Positions 1-11,258 of a stretch of 64,000 bases of DNA are shown here, one piece after another (within the stretch, counting starts at the first letter, position 1; every line of letters begins with the position of its first letter). The notes below the pieces were generated by a model, which was not told the DNA's origin, made no database searches, and was given only the letters and a program-made list of their open reading frames with translations. The stretch is from Epithemia pelagica (Eukaryota > Bacillariophyta > Bacillariophyceae > Surirellales > Surirellaceae). The DNA is taken from contig OX337229.1 in the NCBI GenBank assembly GCA_946965045.2, positions 5,084,001 to 5,148,000 of the forward strand, read 5' to 3'. The position numbers and the translations under genes were made by a program.

Positions 1-4
1 TCCA

Positions 5-523
5 ATGTCGAAGAACGATACGATGGCGATTGTATGGCTAGGTATATGCAAAGTATGCTTTGTCATATTTGGTGCCGCAATGCATATTTGGTTGAACATT
101 TCAGACAAATGCGATATTGCGGAGCTTATGGGAGCTGTAACGTTCTGCTCTCGGACAGTATTGGCAATCATCGTGTCTCTGACAGGGATGCTTGTGGGTA
201 GTTTTGTCATCATCATCCGGTTTTTTCAAACAGTGAACAAATCGTATCGATGCGATCGAATTCAAGCTCATATTGAGATAATTCTTTCAAGCTTTTTACT
301 GTTGCTTTTCGCAGCCGCTGTTGCACTCATTACTGGTATTGGTGGGCCGGGTCAATCGGTTGGGGATCTCTATTACTCTACCTGGCTGTCGTTCGCTGTT
401 GCTCTGGGGATATTTGTGCACTGCTATGATCAAATCACACAAGCGGATGACGATGAGTCAAGGCATTCGAACATTGTAGAGAGAGCGCTTTCGGGTGAAG
501 ATCCTCAAAGCGTGTTGGTCTAA
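5..523 (+). CDS. Four-helix membrane protein, hypothetical (5' end may be missing)
   Basis: The reading frame runs from an ATG at position 5 to a stop at 523 (172 aa). Four hydrophobic segments are visible at about residues 7-29, 44-70, 88-112 and 122-140, followed by a short acidic tail (DDDES). The pattern resembles the common diatom four-helix membrane proteins with an 'LYYSTW' motif before the last helix, which is seen here. No catalytic motif is present and the substrate or role is unknown. The gene lies at the window edge, so the ATG may be an internal methionine of a longer or spliced gene. The next gene downstream is on the same strand but has its own upstream region. Confidence 0.6.
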   Translation: MSKNDTMAIVWLGICKVCFVIFGAAMHIWLNISDKCDIAELMGAVTFCSRTVLAIIVSLTGMLVGSFVIIIRFFQTVNKSYRCDRIQAHIEIILSSFLLLLFAAAVALITGIGGPGQSVGDLYYSTWLSFAVALGIFVHCYDQITQADDDESRHSNIVERALSGEDPQSVLV

Positions 524-836
524 CCTATAGAAAATCATGATAGGAGTATACAATTGCCGTACCTTCGAAGCTTTTGGTTTCGGCTAGCAAATCTACATCT
601 TACGTTTTTGTGAGAAAGAGGTGCGAGTTGGGGCCGTGCACTGTGCACGTGCACTGTTGCCGATCCTGCGATCACACAATTATGGATACACCGCTGACTT
701 CAGTCAGTGTGCCGGGGCGCTCGGTCGACCATCCCACAATTTTTCAGGCTCCAATCAGCCATCGAGATTGAGATTGAGCGTTGGCGAAGAAGACGACGGA
801 CGTTGAAAGTTGAAATCCATATCCAGAAACTCGACG
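524..836. other. Intergenic region upstream of the CTL gene
   Basis: No convincing gene. Around 633-660 there is a run of overlapping GTGCAC/CACGTG-like words (palindromic E-box-type sequence), which could be a regulatory site for the downstream transporter gene, but nothing else supports this. Confidence 0.3.
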
Positions 837-2696
837 ATGTCTTCCATGTACTATAAAGCCAGGGAAGATGGCCCAGTTGTAGTCCATGGGCAAGATGTTC
901 GCACCGATGGAGCCTTCAGCCAAGCATTATCCCCGGCGCAGACGCACAACATGCAGTCACCTCCATTGTCTGCGTCTCAATATCAGGCAGAAGAGCCTCC
1001 CCCGAGAGGCTGTCGAGATGCGATATTTGGGATTGCATTCTACGCTCATTTGGGTGTGATTGCATGGGCGGCCGCAACGTACACTCCAACCATGGCTCGA
1101 GACGTAGGGGAGGGCGTTGTGAACCACATGGATCAATGGGGTGGTCGACGTCGATTGAATGAAGAAGCCGACAACGACGGATTTAACATCAATTTTGACG
1201 CGGTTCATCTGACGATGATCACTGTGATCTCAGCCTTCCTGGCTTTTGTTTTGTCATCGTTTGCTCTCGGTTTGATGATTTCTTGCGCCCAACCACTCAT
1301 TAAGATGGCTCTTATATTCAATATCGTGCTTTCTGGAGTACTCATGGCCGTCTTCTTCGCCTCGGGTGCGATGCCGTTGGGAGTTTTCTTCTTGATCCTT
1401 TTTCTCATTGCATCATATTATGCATACAAAGTCTGGGCACGGGTGCCATATGCTGCTGCAAACCTGGTAACGGCAGTCACAGCAGTCCGTGCGAATATGG
1501 GGCTTGCCGTATATGCTTATTGGTCTGTGATCGTTCTTTTTCTTTGGAGTATTGTGTGGGCCTTATCCAGTTCTTCCACCATTTTCGTTACTGCTGGCTG
1601 CAACGCGGAGGGGGAATGTGAGAACTCAGTCAGTGGCATTCTAATATTCTTGTTCTTTCTATCGTATTATTGGACCACACAAGTAATTGCGAACGTCGTT
1701 CACGTTACAACGGCAGGAACTGTGGGAACATGGTGGTTCCATCCCACAGAGGCAAGGGGCTGTTGCTCGAAAGGTTAGTAGGTCCTTCTGCTAACTGCTT
1801 TTTACAGCAATGAGGTCTCAACTTGGCTCTGTATTGTTCGCGTTTCGTAGCGGTACGGGAATCCTACGGTCGAAGTTTGACCACGTCTTTTGGCTCAATC
1901 TGTCTCGGAAGTTTGCTTGTCGCAATCGTACAATCAATTAAGGAAATGGTCTATCAACTGAGAGACGCCGATGATTCAATTCTTTCATGTATCGCGGTTT
2001 GTATTCTAAGTTGCATCGGTAAGCACACTTCGCATCACCCGATAATGTATACTGTTTATATTTTGGTTCCTTATCATTGTTTTCTTTTACAGAGAGTCTG
2101 GTAAGCGTTTGCCAGAAACTGGAAGTTGACTCGTGTTGTCGGAATGCTTTGTCCTTACTTACCTTCAATTTTCGTGTCTACCTAGATCGAATACTTCAAC
2201 AAATGGGCGGTAAGCAATCTCATCCCAAACTACCCATATCACGATGGTACTTGCATCTCACCGCACTTTCTCCTACGTTTCTTTTCAGTTTGTTTATGTC
2301 GGTTTGTACGGATATAGTTTCATGGAAGCGGGCTCAAATGTCATGGGACTTTTCCGGACACGTGGCTGGACGACCATTATTGCCGATGTCATGATTGATA
2401 CTGTTCTTTTTATGCTTAGCCTTGGAGTTGCTTGCTTGATTGGTATACTCTCGTTGGTGATTGGTGCATCAATGCAAGTGAATGACGAAGCGACACTGTT
2501 ATCGGCGTTTCTCCTTGGGCTACTCATAGGATATGGTATATGTGCCACCTTGTTCTCGTTGGTCAGTAGCGGGGTGAACACTGTGATAGTCTGTTTCGCG
2601 GAAGCGCCCAATGAATTCCAGATGAACCACCCAGAACTTTCAGAGAGAATGCGAGCGTCGTGGCGTCAAGCATGGCCGAACGACTTCAGGTACTAA
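837..2696 (+). CDS. Choline-transporter-like protein (SLC44/CTL/PNS1 family), five exons
   Basis: Predicted join(837..1773,1851..2018,2093..2100,2186..2209,2289..2696), 514 aa. The ATG at 837 (MSSMYYKAR) is chosen because upstream in-frame starts are not ATG. Family hallmarks: an N-terminal 'CRDAIFGIAFYAHL' segment before the first helix, about ten hydrophobic segments, a lumenal loop with Cys residues, and the signature 'ANVVHVTTAGTVGTWWF' ending exon 1. After splicing the next signature reads SYGRSLTTSFGSICLGSL, then CIESLIEYFNKWAFVYVGLYG, the usual CTL core. All introns are GT-AG and frame-consistent. Exons 3 and 4 are microexons of 8 and 24 nt. CTL proteins move choline or related solutes across the plasma or organelle membrane; substrate here is inferred from family only. 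Confidence 0.9.
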
Positions 2697-2989
2697 GGGC
2701 ACGTCTTGTTTTAATATTGATTTCATATGACGTCGTTGGTACTGTTTTAATCTATCTTAAAAGTGGTTCTCGAACTCCCCTCTACACGATGAAGGACATG
2801 ACTGCGGGTAGACTCCCACTCCTAGGAGTAGGTAGTCCGACTCCTATTCCAGTGGATGCTCCTTGGAGTAGTTAGCAAGGGTAGCTTCGTGGATTCTTCT
2901 CGCAGTCCAATCAGTGATCCAAGATGGATGCACACCACGAAATTTTTTGTCTCCGGAGAACACAAAACTCTAGAAAAAAACATCACAAC
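2697..2989. other. Short intergenic region before deoxyhypusine synthase
   Basis: No gene. Around 2815-2850 a short direct/inverted set of ACTCC(TA)GGAGT words occurs (palindromic CTCCTAGGAG). Such words recur across the window and their role is unknown. Confidence 0.3.
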
Positions 2990-4324
2990 ATGTCGTCCTC
3001 AGACGAAACTAAGCAAGAATCACTCGCAAGTAGGGGACTCGTTCTCGACGAGAAAGAAGACCAGCTGCGACATGATATCCTTCAGCAGAAACCACTGGAT
3101 GCGGACAGCACAGTTTCAGCGAAGCCCCATATCCCCTCTGTTTCGGCATCGGCGGTTCTCGGAGAAGGCTCATCCATGCCAGCAGATGCAATGCAGTGCA
3201 AGGGATTCAAATTTGACGACGAAAACTCTTCTACCATTCTCGATTCCATGATGGAAAGCTTCATGACGACAGGTTTCCAAGCAACAAATCTCGCTCTGGC
3301 AGTGGCGCAAATTCGGGAAATGAGATCTTGGCGAATGTCAGACGTGCCATGGAAGGAAGGAGACGACGAGGCTCTGAAAACACCCAGTGTTCGACAGAGA
3401 ATCCGTGCAAGAATATTCTTAGGATACACAAGTAATCAGATATCTTGCGGCCAGCGTGAAGTGTTGCGGTTCTTGGTTAAGAACAAAATGGTCGATGTTA
3501 TCATAACAACAGCAGGCGGCATTGAGGAGGACATCATAAAATGCTTTCAACCCACATACATGGGAGACTTTAAGTACTCTGGGAAGGACCTTAGGAAGAA
3601 AGGGATTAATCGTATTGGGAATCTATTGGTTCCAAATAAGAACTATTGTGAATTTGAGGACTGGTTTTCCCCTCTGATTTCCAAGATGCACGATGAACAA
3701 GATGCCGCGGGTCTCAAATGGGCAAAGCAAATTGCTGCAATGGACTTGTCGTCCGATTTGGATGATTCGGTTCCGGCACGGTTTGTGTGGACACCATCGA
3801 AGGTCATCCATAGAATGGGAAAGGAGATAAACCATGAAGACAGTGTCCTGTATTGGGCTGCTGTCAACGATATTCCTGTGTTTTGTCCGGCTTTGACAGA
3901 TGGAAGTGTTGGTGATATGCTTTTCTTTCACAGTTACAAACGGCCCGGTTTTGTGCTCGACATTAACGAAGACATTCGTCGGATCAACGACTTGGCTGTG
4001 CGCAGTCACTGCACAGGGCAAATCATTCTTGGTGGTGGCCTAGTCAAGCACCACACATGCAATGCGAACCTGATGCGGAACGGCGCCGATTATTCAGTCT
4101 TTGTCAACACAGGGCAAGAATTCGACGGCAGCGACAGTGGTGCATCACCAGACGAAGCAATCTCGTGGGGCAAGATTCGCATAACTGCTAAACCCGTGAA
4201 GGTGACATGTGATGCTACGATTGCGTTTCCTCTCATCGTCAGTCAGACCTTCGCCAAGAATGTAGAGGAATGGAAAGAGGCCACAAGCGATACTGTTTGC
4301 TGGGTTGAAGACATCAATGAATAG
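2990..4324 (+). CDS. DHS: Deoxyhypusine synthase
   Basis: Intronless frame of 444 aa from ATG 2990 (MSSSDETKQ). The enzyme transfers the aminobutyl group of spermidine to a lysine of eIF5A, NAD-dependent, in the cytosol; this is the first step of hypusine formation. Sequence support: ATNLALAVAQIREM near the N-terminus, the NAD-site block 'VIITTAGGIEEDIIKCF', the 'PVFCPALTDGSVGDMLFFH' block, and 'GGGLVKHHTCNANLMRNGAD' with the active-site lysine at about residue 353. The C-terminus has the expected 'DEAISWGKI' and 'DATIAFPLIV' blocks. The first about 90 residues are poorly conserved and polar, making it longer than animal enzymes (about 370 aa). A slightly earlier in-frame ATG at 2924 is possible but less likely. 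Confidence 0.95.
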   Translation: MSSSDETKQESLASRGLVLDEKEDQLRHDILQQKPLDADSTVSAKPHIPSVSASAVLGEGSSMPADAMQCKGFKFDDENSSTILDSMMESFMTTGFQATNLALAVAQIREMRSWRMSDVPWKEGDDEALKTPSVRQRIRARIFLGYTSNQISCGQREVLRFLVKNKMVDVIITTAGGIEEDIIKCFQPTYMGDFKYSGKDLRKKGINRIGNLLVPNKNYCEFEDWFSPLISKMHDEQDAAGLKWAKQIAAMDLSSDLDDSVPARFVWTPSKVIHRMGKEINHEDSVLYWAAVNDIPVFCPALTDGSVGDMLFFHSYKRPGFVLDINEDIRRINDLAVRSHCTGQIILGGGLVKHHTCNANLMRNGADYSVFVNTGQEFDGSDSGASPDEAISWGKIRITAKPVKVTCDATIAFPLIVSQTFAKNVEEWKEATSDTVCWVEDINE

Positions 4325-4491
4325 CTCTTAAAATAGATGTTAAAAGCCCACCTTCGATTCCATAGATATTCTTTTAAAAAAAGATGTGATGCCAGGAGTC
4401 TCTCTATGATGTTGAGGGTCCGCAATCCGTTATCAACTTCGTAAACTCAGCCCTCCTTCTGGGCTCAACCGGTAACAGATGAAGCCAAGTT

Positions 4492-5824
4492 TTAAACACC
4501 GTCCCCGTCAGCAATCACGGTAACCTCCAGGGACAGTTCTTTCTGCTGCAGGCATGCTGGAACTGGACCGACCGAATTCGAGGACACATCCAGTGTTATT
4601 AGCTTGTTGAGGCAACAGAGTTCTTTTGGTATTTGTCCCTTGAGTCCATTATCACCTGCAGAAGAGTAACAGTGAATGTTAGGAAACGTATCAACAAAAC
4701 GTCTGATGCATACCAAGACGCACACACGTACGGAGATAGAGCCCAGTGACAGCCGCTCTGCCGTCCACCCGGGTGTCGCAGACAATGGTACCCGATCCCC
4801 ATAAACACACATCTGTATCATGGAACCACAAATACCCGTCACCCCACAGCTCTCCATCGGCTGAGAGATAGAGGACCATAAGGGCCCATCGTTCCAGAAG
4901 TTCCTCTGTCCCCATAGTCGAGTTGTTTCCCCATTCGACTACCAACTGATTGAATACTTGGTGTTGGATCGATTCCGTCTGAAGAACTTCGCGCATGTCG
5001 TTGTCTGCACAGGTTGCTAACTCTTCGTATACACTTTGTTGATCCTTTTCACTAATTTGTATCGGAAAAGTAGGTGACGGTGTCGGATATCGGGAAGGGC
5101 TTGGAGAGGGTGCCAAGGATGGAGAAAGCGTAGGGCTTGACGTGAAAGATGATTGACCAACCAGGCCATCAGAAACAGAACTCCTTGTGGTTGATGTTCT
5201 TTTCCGAAGAAGCGGAATAGACGCAATCGTGGCAATGCTTGCCAGCAAAAGCGAAATGAGAGCTGCGTACAGAAAAGTGTTTCGAGAACATCCTTTCCGT
5301 TTGGTGGGCATCGTATTTTCCAGTGTACTGGGATAGGTAGCTTCGCTTGCACTATTCGACATTTCCTCGGCATCAAGACTAGGTGCAGTAGGAGGAATCC
5401 ACCTACTTCCTTTGGCTGCGTTCACCAAGCTATTGTCAAACGATGATCCATTGCCACCACCCCAATCATCTTCATCAAATTCCCAATCGGACAGTGCAGA
5501 TGCCCCTGCGGAGGATCGCAAGCTGAACGGTGGGTCAATCTTGACGGACACGGGCGTAGAAGTAGTAGATACGGTTCCAGCCCTGGATGTGATTTCGGAT
5601 TGGAGATCTTCCCTCGAGTTTTCTGCAATGGAGTATAAGGACGCCTCTTCGACGTAAAATTGCGTCCTATACAGCGGAGTTTGCTGGGAGAGGGATGGCG
5701 GGAGATTCATCAGCGATGGTTCCTCCCTTCTCCCGCTTCCTGATAGACTGCTTGTGGAATGAGAGGGATTGTTTACCATGGTTCTATCTAGGAGTGGTAG
5801 GAGTTGGAAGTCGGGCTCATACAA
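4492..5824 (-). CDS. Single-pass membrane protein with short leucine-rich-repeat ectodomain
   Basis: Predicted complement(join(4492..4655,4732..5824)), 418 aa. Residues 1-180 are a polar, Ser-rich cytosolic region, 183-206 a membrane helix, 208-255 a Ser/Thr/Pro stalk. A diatom-type cap domain follows ('LLERWALMVLYLSADGELW'). The 76-nt GT-AG intron splits the repeat: spliced, it reads GLYLRDNGLKGQIPKEL, a near-perfect LRR consensus, then a second repeat around ITLDVSSNSVGPVP. Only about two repeats are present, so the receptor-like ectodomain is short. Similar proteins are abundant in pennate diatoms and are assumed to be cell-surface receptors or adhesion proteins. No kinase domain is present. 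The partner is unknown. Confidence 0.75.
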
Positions 5825-6662
5825 GATGGAAATGGCTCAATGCTTACCAAGAAGCCACAGTTGATCCTGTTGTACCTCTCCTTGCCAGGTTTGCTGCCAA
5901 CCGCCCGCACCAATAGCGGGAAAACGACTCGGCGCGCGTTCATATGGCCATACTCTGGCGACCACGACCCACACACACATCCGAATCCTTCGCGTATCGG
6001 AATCAGATTCTCCATATCAGGTTCCCGATATGCAGTAAATCTCTCGCCATCAAAAGCTTCCGTAGATCTCCGTATTAGATCCTACACGCCTATATTTTCT
6101 CACTGTTGAATACTAATATGTGCTTATTCGTCATGAATCCAGTCTTGAGAAGTCCAAAATTTTCGGGGCTGGCGTACTCCCAATATAAGTACATAAAATA
6201 CTTAAATACGTATTTTCGGGGTTATTCGAACTGGCCCCCTAATTACGTGGAAACCCTCCGACGAGCATGTACAACCAAGAAGGTTCAAGGATTCTACAAC
6301 AACGATAGATCCAAAACAAACGATATGGCGACCGCTGCAGCTTCAGGACACGGCGACAATGACCAAAATCTTCGTCTCTCGTCTCTCTGTTGTGGTGGGA
6401 TTGTGCTGCTATAGGAGAACCTGAAACAAACAAAAGCGAGAAGCTGCTTGGGTTATCCGCAATTCTTGTCGCTCTCTTCGTCACCGTCAAGTTCATTGCG
6501 TTAAGAAGAAGAGGCCGGGAAAGGCAAGGGACGAAGAAAAGACTGATCATTCAAGAGTGACTAAACTCACTGTCGTGTTGGTCATCGGTTGTTGGCATTG
6601 GATTCTTGCACAACGGCCAAAAGTAACAAGGACCGTTTGATCAATTATTCCAATCTGCCATC
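5825..6662. other. Intergenic region between divergent LRR and PDI genes
   Basis: Shared upstream region of two divergent genes. Small frames on both strands look random. A 19-bp word, CCAGGTTTGCTGCCAACCG, at about 5886-5904 recurs at about 35583-35601 just after the start of another gene; no further structure is seen. Confidence 0.3.
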
Positions 6663-8349
6663 ATGTCGTCTAGTATCAATGGAGTGGGTGGTGGAAGAGG
6701 GCGTCAAGCCATGTCTTCCATTGACTTTTATCGTCGGGTGCCCAAAGATTTGACCGAGGTTCGTTGTTCAAGAATATGCCGTGGGACCAACAAAACTAAA
6801 CTCAAGCTCCTATTCTCACGGTTCTACAAATTTTCTGTTCGTTGCTCATTGCTCTTCTTTTCTCCTGCACAATGAAACGTTTGCGAAACAAATGACTTAT
6901 TCGCGTTTGATTGAATCTCAAACCATCCGTTTTCATATGCTTGTTTCGTTGCGTTGTGGTTACTTTTGACAGGCCACTGCATTGGGCGCGATGATGAGTT
7001 TGTGTGCCATGGCCGTGATGGCAATTTTGTTTTTGAGTGAAACAGCTGCGTTTGCTCGAACGAAAATTACCACCAGCATTGCATTGGACGATACAGCCGA
7101 AGCCCAAATTCGCCTGAATTTCAACATTACTCTACTCGATTTGCACTGCGATTACGTATCGGTCGATGTTTGGGATGCCTTGGGGACGAACCGTCAGAAT
7201 GTGACCAAAAATGTAGACAAGTGGCAATTGGACGACACTGGCGCACGCCGTGTCTTTGCCGGACGCAATCGTGAATCCAGAGAGCTGCGTCACGAAGAAC
7301 ACGAGGAGATGGAACGATTGCAATTGGTGGAGGCAGCCCATGCAGTGGATCTGACCAAGGACAATTTCCAGCAGTTCTTGACCGATCACGAAATGGCCTT
7401 TGTCGATATGTTTGCTCCGTGGTGTGTCTGGTGTCAGCGGTTGGCTCCCACATGGGAGAAGTTTGCCGCTCAAGTCGCTGCTGAAAAGATGCCCATCGGA
7501 GTGGGGAAAATTGATTGCGTTGCGCAAGCAGATCTGTGCCGAGAACAAAAAATCATGGCCTTTCCGACCCTGCGATGGTATCACAATAAGGAAGCAGTCA
7601 TGCCTGATTACAAAATGGACAGGACGGTACAATCCCTGACTGCCTACGCCAAGAGAAAATTGGAAATGGATTCGAAATACAAGGAATGGTTTCAAGAAAA
7701 TGAGCACAAGGTGGAAGATGAAGAAAAGGAACGAAAACGACAATTGTACCAGCAACACCGACCCGAACATCCTGGATGTCAAGTTTCTGGCTTTCTCATG
7801 GTGAATCGTGTACCTGGCAATTTTCATTTGGAGGCCAAGTCGAAATCGCACAATCTTAATGCCGCCATGACCAACTTGAGTCATGTGGTGAATCATCTGA
7901 GTTTTGGTATACCTTTTAATGAACTGCAGCAAGATCGCAAAGCAAAACGAATCTTGAAGCAAGTACCAGCCGAACACAAGGAATTCTCCCCCATGGATGA
8001 TTCCGAGTACGTCACGAGACAGCATCATCAAGCGTTTCATCACTACATCAAAGTCGTTTCCACCCAGTTCAACATGGGAGGCGGCGGAACTCCAACAACA
8101 ACTGGTCACAATGATTTGCTAGCCTATCAATTCCTCGAACAATCGCAAATTGTCTATTACAGTGAAGTCAATGTCCCGGAAGCACGATTTTCCTATGATT
8201 TGAGTCCCATGAGTGTGGTGGTGGAAAAGCAATCTCGGAAATGGTACGATTACCTCACTAGTTTGTGTGCCATTATTGGAGGTACCTTCACTACCCTTGG
8301 TTTGATTGATGCCACATTGTACAAAGTCTTCAAGCCAAAGAAACTGTAG
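6663..8349 (+). CDS. Protein disulfide isomerase with ERGIC/ERV41-46 domains (PDI-C type)
   Basis: Predicted join(6663..6758,6973..8349), 490 aa; the 214-nt intron is phase 0, GT-AG. Layout: short cytosolic N-terminus with the ERGIC/ERV motif 'DFYRRVPKDLTE', membrane helix at about 35-59, ERGIC N-domain, a thioredoxin domain with active site WCVWC (Cys183 and Cys186) and 'AFPTLRWY' cis-Pro block, the COPII-vesicle ERV C-domain starting near 'GCQVSGFLMVNRVPGNFH', and a C-terminal helix at about 460-482. The same fusion is known as plant PDI5-3/5-4 class. It should act in the ER-Golgi shuttle, catalysing thiol-disulfide exchange and possibly cargo selection. The active site CVWC differs from the canonical CGHC. 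The C-terminus ends KPKKL, near a di-lysine retrieval signal. Confidence 0.93.
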
Positions 8350-9364
8350 ACTCAATACGTCACACCAAGAAGATTGTTCTTAGTAACTCTAAACCTGGCC
8401 AAGCAATCATCAAACCACGTTACAGCATTTCGTTCATCAAGCGACCATTTCATGAACGCTCACTGACACCAAAAAGTTTTTGGAACGGCACCATGAGACG
8501 AAACCACGTTGTATCAACAGCAACATACATGACACATACACTCTTCACCCACTTTCACATGAATGCACTCACATCAATCACAACAATCATATCCACGTTT
8601 AATCGGGTGACTCTTGCCAGGGGCTTGCGCGTGTGTCGAGACCATTGAAACAATCAAAGTCCTTTACACTGTCGTTTGGGAACGTTGCACCTCACATAGT
8701 CGAACGAAAGAGCTCCCTAATCATTTGCACACTTGAAAGTAGCAATAGTAGTATTTTTCCATGCAACTCTTAACGACAGTACGACTGGCCATGTTGTGTG
8801 GTGCTACATTTTGTGGACACAACTTTATGCTTCCTGAACCGGCATTTTGGGACCATTCTCTTTCTAGATCTCTAGAGCCCCTCTAAAGAACGTCCGACAC
8901 GGGAGGGATTCGAGAATTATTTGATCATGGGAGTTTTGAGAATTTGATGTGCCGCCGTCAGTCGCCTTTGATGAGGGGTGCTACTCACCCCGCTCTCTCA
9001 CTCGCCTATTTAGTGCATGTCCCGCATTTATTTGAAGAAAGTCCGCGACAGCGAGCGAGGTGGACCCGTCCAACGCTTGAACGGTATTCAACCACAAGCA
9101 AGACTGTACTCTTCGGAGTAGTCTTATTACGGGCAACTAGAGTATCCACGACTGGGAGGATGGACCTAAACCAGTCAAGTTGTGCGAGAATTTTAATTTA
9201 CTGTAGCTCGAAAAGTACTATCACTATCATTGGTCGGCGCACAGCGGTGGTTGGTCTGATCCTGCCTTTTCATGTATGTGTGTCTTTTTGTTCCGTGGGT
9301 TGGTTGAATGAACCCTCACTTTTTTCGTGAGACCTTGTTGCACCTCTTTGGGGTTTGATAGACC
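8350..9364. other. Intergenic region, nothing recognised
   Basis: About 1 kb without a convincing frame or RNA. The region 8350-8600 is AC-rich with CACAT-type words; no repeat with other parts of the window was noticed. Confidence 0.4.
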
Positions 9365-10360
9365 ATGCCGGACCACCATCATTCCAACCACAAGCAATGC
9401 ACTGCCATTTCTTCCTCCTGGCTGTGGTCGTCCAAAAAGAAAGCAGCGGCACAGAATCACGCGCGCAGCAAACACAAGAGAGACGGTTCGTTTCCCATGG
9501 AGGACGAGCTCGAGCAGAAATCACGGGTCGTCCACCACCAAGCTCCACCAAGGACAGAACCAATCGACACGGAAACACCACCATTCAGTCATGAAACCAA
9601 GCGCAGGATTCGATGCCATACTTCTTTTGCGCGAGCATTGACATCATCCTCTCCAGCATCCTTGTCCTTGTCGTCGTCCTCCAACTCTTCGTGTTCCACC
9701 ACCAGTACCACAAATTTGTCCTGGACCGATGGTGGTAATTCTCCCGTGCGACAGTCTCCGAGGTCTCGTCACTCGCTTCACACTACGTTGCATTCTCAAT
9801 CACAAGGAGTGCATCACCACCACAACGAAGCACCCCATTCTCCACTGCAAGTTGTGTTTGAACGGTTGCCCCTGCACGAACAAGAAGATGAATTGCAGTA
9901 TATTGTACAAAACTTGCAGCTCACATCCACCGCAAACAATACATCCTCCTCTACACCATGGGCTTGGGAAGGACCACGAGCCGACCAGGGGGACGAGGAG
10001 GAGCACTCCGTGTCGCGACCAACAAGAGGTTCACACCACTCGGGCCATGGAACGCGACGAAAATCACGTTCCAGGAGAGTGACACCACGAAGTGACCAAA
10101 GGACGGAATCACGGAGTACCCGAGGTCTAGAGCAAGAAGAAGATGAACCAGATGCGGTGGCTCTGGCCAATGCCGTGATTACCAACATGTCAGTGGTGGT
10201 ACAACAATCTATGCGGAAAAACCGACCGTGGAGACCATCATTGTCATCGTCAGCCTCTTCGTCCTCCACCTTTATGAATACCATGCATTGGGAACAGGAG
10301 TTGGACAAGGTATTGTCAGGCAATACGGGGGAGCGAACTCCCCCCTCGTCAACCATGTAG
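9365..10360 (+). CDS. Hypothetical Ser/His/Arg-rich protein
   Basis: Frame of 331 aa from ATG 9365. Composition is strongly biased: a His-rich start, a poly-Ser/Thr stretch at about residues 98-120, and an Arg/Ser-rich basic block near 225-255. A more ordered helical stretch lies near 'EDEPDAVALANAVITNMSVVVQQSM'. No signal peptide, membrane helix or known domain is visible. The long frame and absence of stops over a region of normal GC support coding, but low-complexity sequence keeps other frames open as well. It stands between two intergenic regions with no clear partner. Function unknown. Confidence 0.5.
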   Translation: MPDHHHSNHKQCTAISSSWLWSSKKKAAAQNHARSKHKRDGSFPMEDELEQKSRVVHHQAPPRTEPIDTETPPFSHETKRRIRCHTSFARALTSSSPASLSLSSSSNSSCSTTSTTNLSWTDGGNSPVRQSPRSRHSLHTTLHSQSQGVHHHHNEAPHSPLQVVFERLPLHEQEDELQYIVQNLQLTSTANNTSSSTPWAWEGPRADQGDEEEHSVSRPTRGSHHSGHGTRRKSRSRRVTPRSDQRTESRSTRGLEQEEDEPDAVALANAVITNMSVVVQQSMRKNRPWRPSLSSSASSSSTFMNTMHWEQELDKVLSGNTGERTPPSSTM

Positions 10361-11258
10361 GGACTGTAGGGACCAACCGATGCCATGTCTGTTTCACGAG
10401 ATAGGGCCTATTCTTGGAATTAAAACTCCCTCTTCAACCAATCTTTCTTCTGAAAGGCTATTTCAGTAGAACCCATGAATTTTTGTCGTTGTCGTTTTGT
10501 TTCTAGGAGAACTTCCGAGGAGTTCATGGTCTCTAGCTAGGGGAGATAGAGCTATCCCATACCCACATAGCAATATTAGTAGGAGGGTAGTCTTTGTCTT
10601 TCGTGTTTGGGGAGTCTTGCCGCCCACCCACGACCAAGACCAAGGGCCATTCGATAACGTATACAGCCCCACGCGACCCATTGCAGTCGCGTACGTATCA
10701 AGGATCAAGGCACAACATCTTGCGCGACAGACACAAAAGCAGCAGCTGGTACCATCTTCCGCAATTGCGGTTGTGGCACCAGGCTTCTCTTTTCGAGTAC
10801 GAACCCAATAAGGTGTGCCTTCTCCTCCAAGAAAACGAGCGGAAGAAGTGAAGTATCTGGACAATTGAGAGAGGAGAATAGAGAGCGGCTGTAGGCAACA
10901 ACAACACGCGAGGAGGAGAGAAACGATACCACCCTCTGCTACCAAGTTTCATCTATTGTGTATCACTGCCAACGTGTGGCTCCGGATCATTTTGTTTTTC
11001 TCGCCTCTTGTTGTGAGGCGAAAACGACTGTTCTTTTTTCTGAAGGGGCATTTCCATTGGATTCTCATCGACTCCATACCTAACAAAAGCTCCAAAAGAA
11101 TCTATCCAACATCGGAAGTCACCTCCGTTTCTTCAAGTCGTTTGTCTCCCTGATCATTTGTTGTCGGTCTTTCTGCTTTAATTCTTTTTGTCGTGCCTTC
11201 ACAGTCTCCTGTTCGACTTTTCTTGAGAGAGTCATTTAATAATTAACATACTTGGACC
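10361..11258. other. Intergenic region
   Basis: No gene called. A 160-codon minus-strand frame (10463-10945) is open, but its composition (runs of Cys and Leu, no domain) looks like the shadow of AG/TC-rich DNA. A pyrimidine-rich tract at 11160-11230 precedes the start of the next gene. Confidence 0.35.

Noticed and set aside
10463..10945. 160-codon minus-strand frame
   Set aside because: No domain, odd Cys/Leu runs, competing frames on the plus strand; not enough support.
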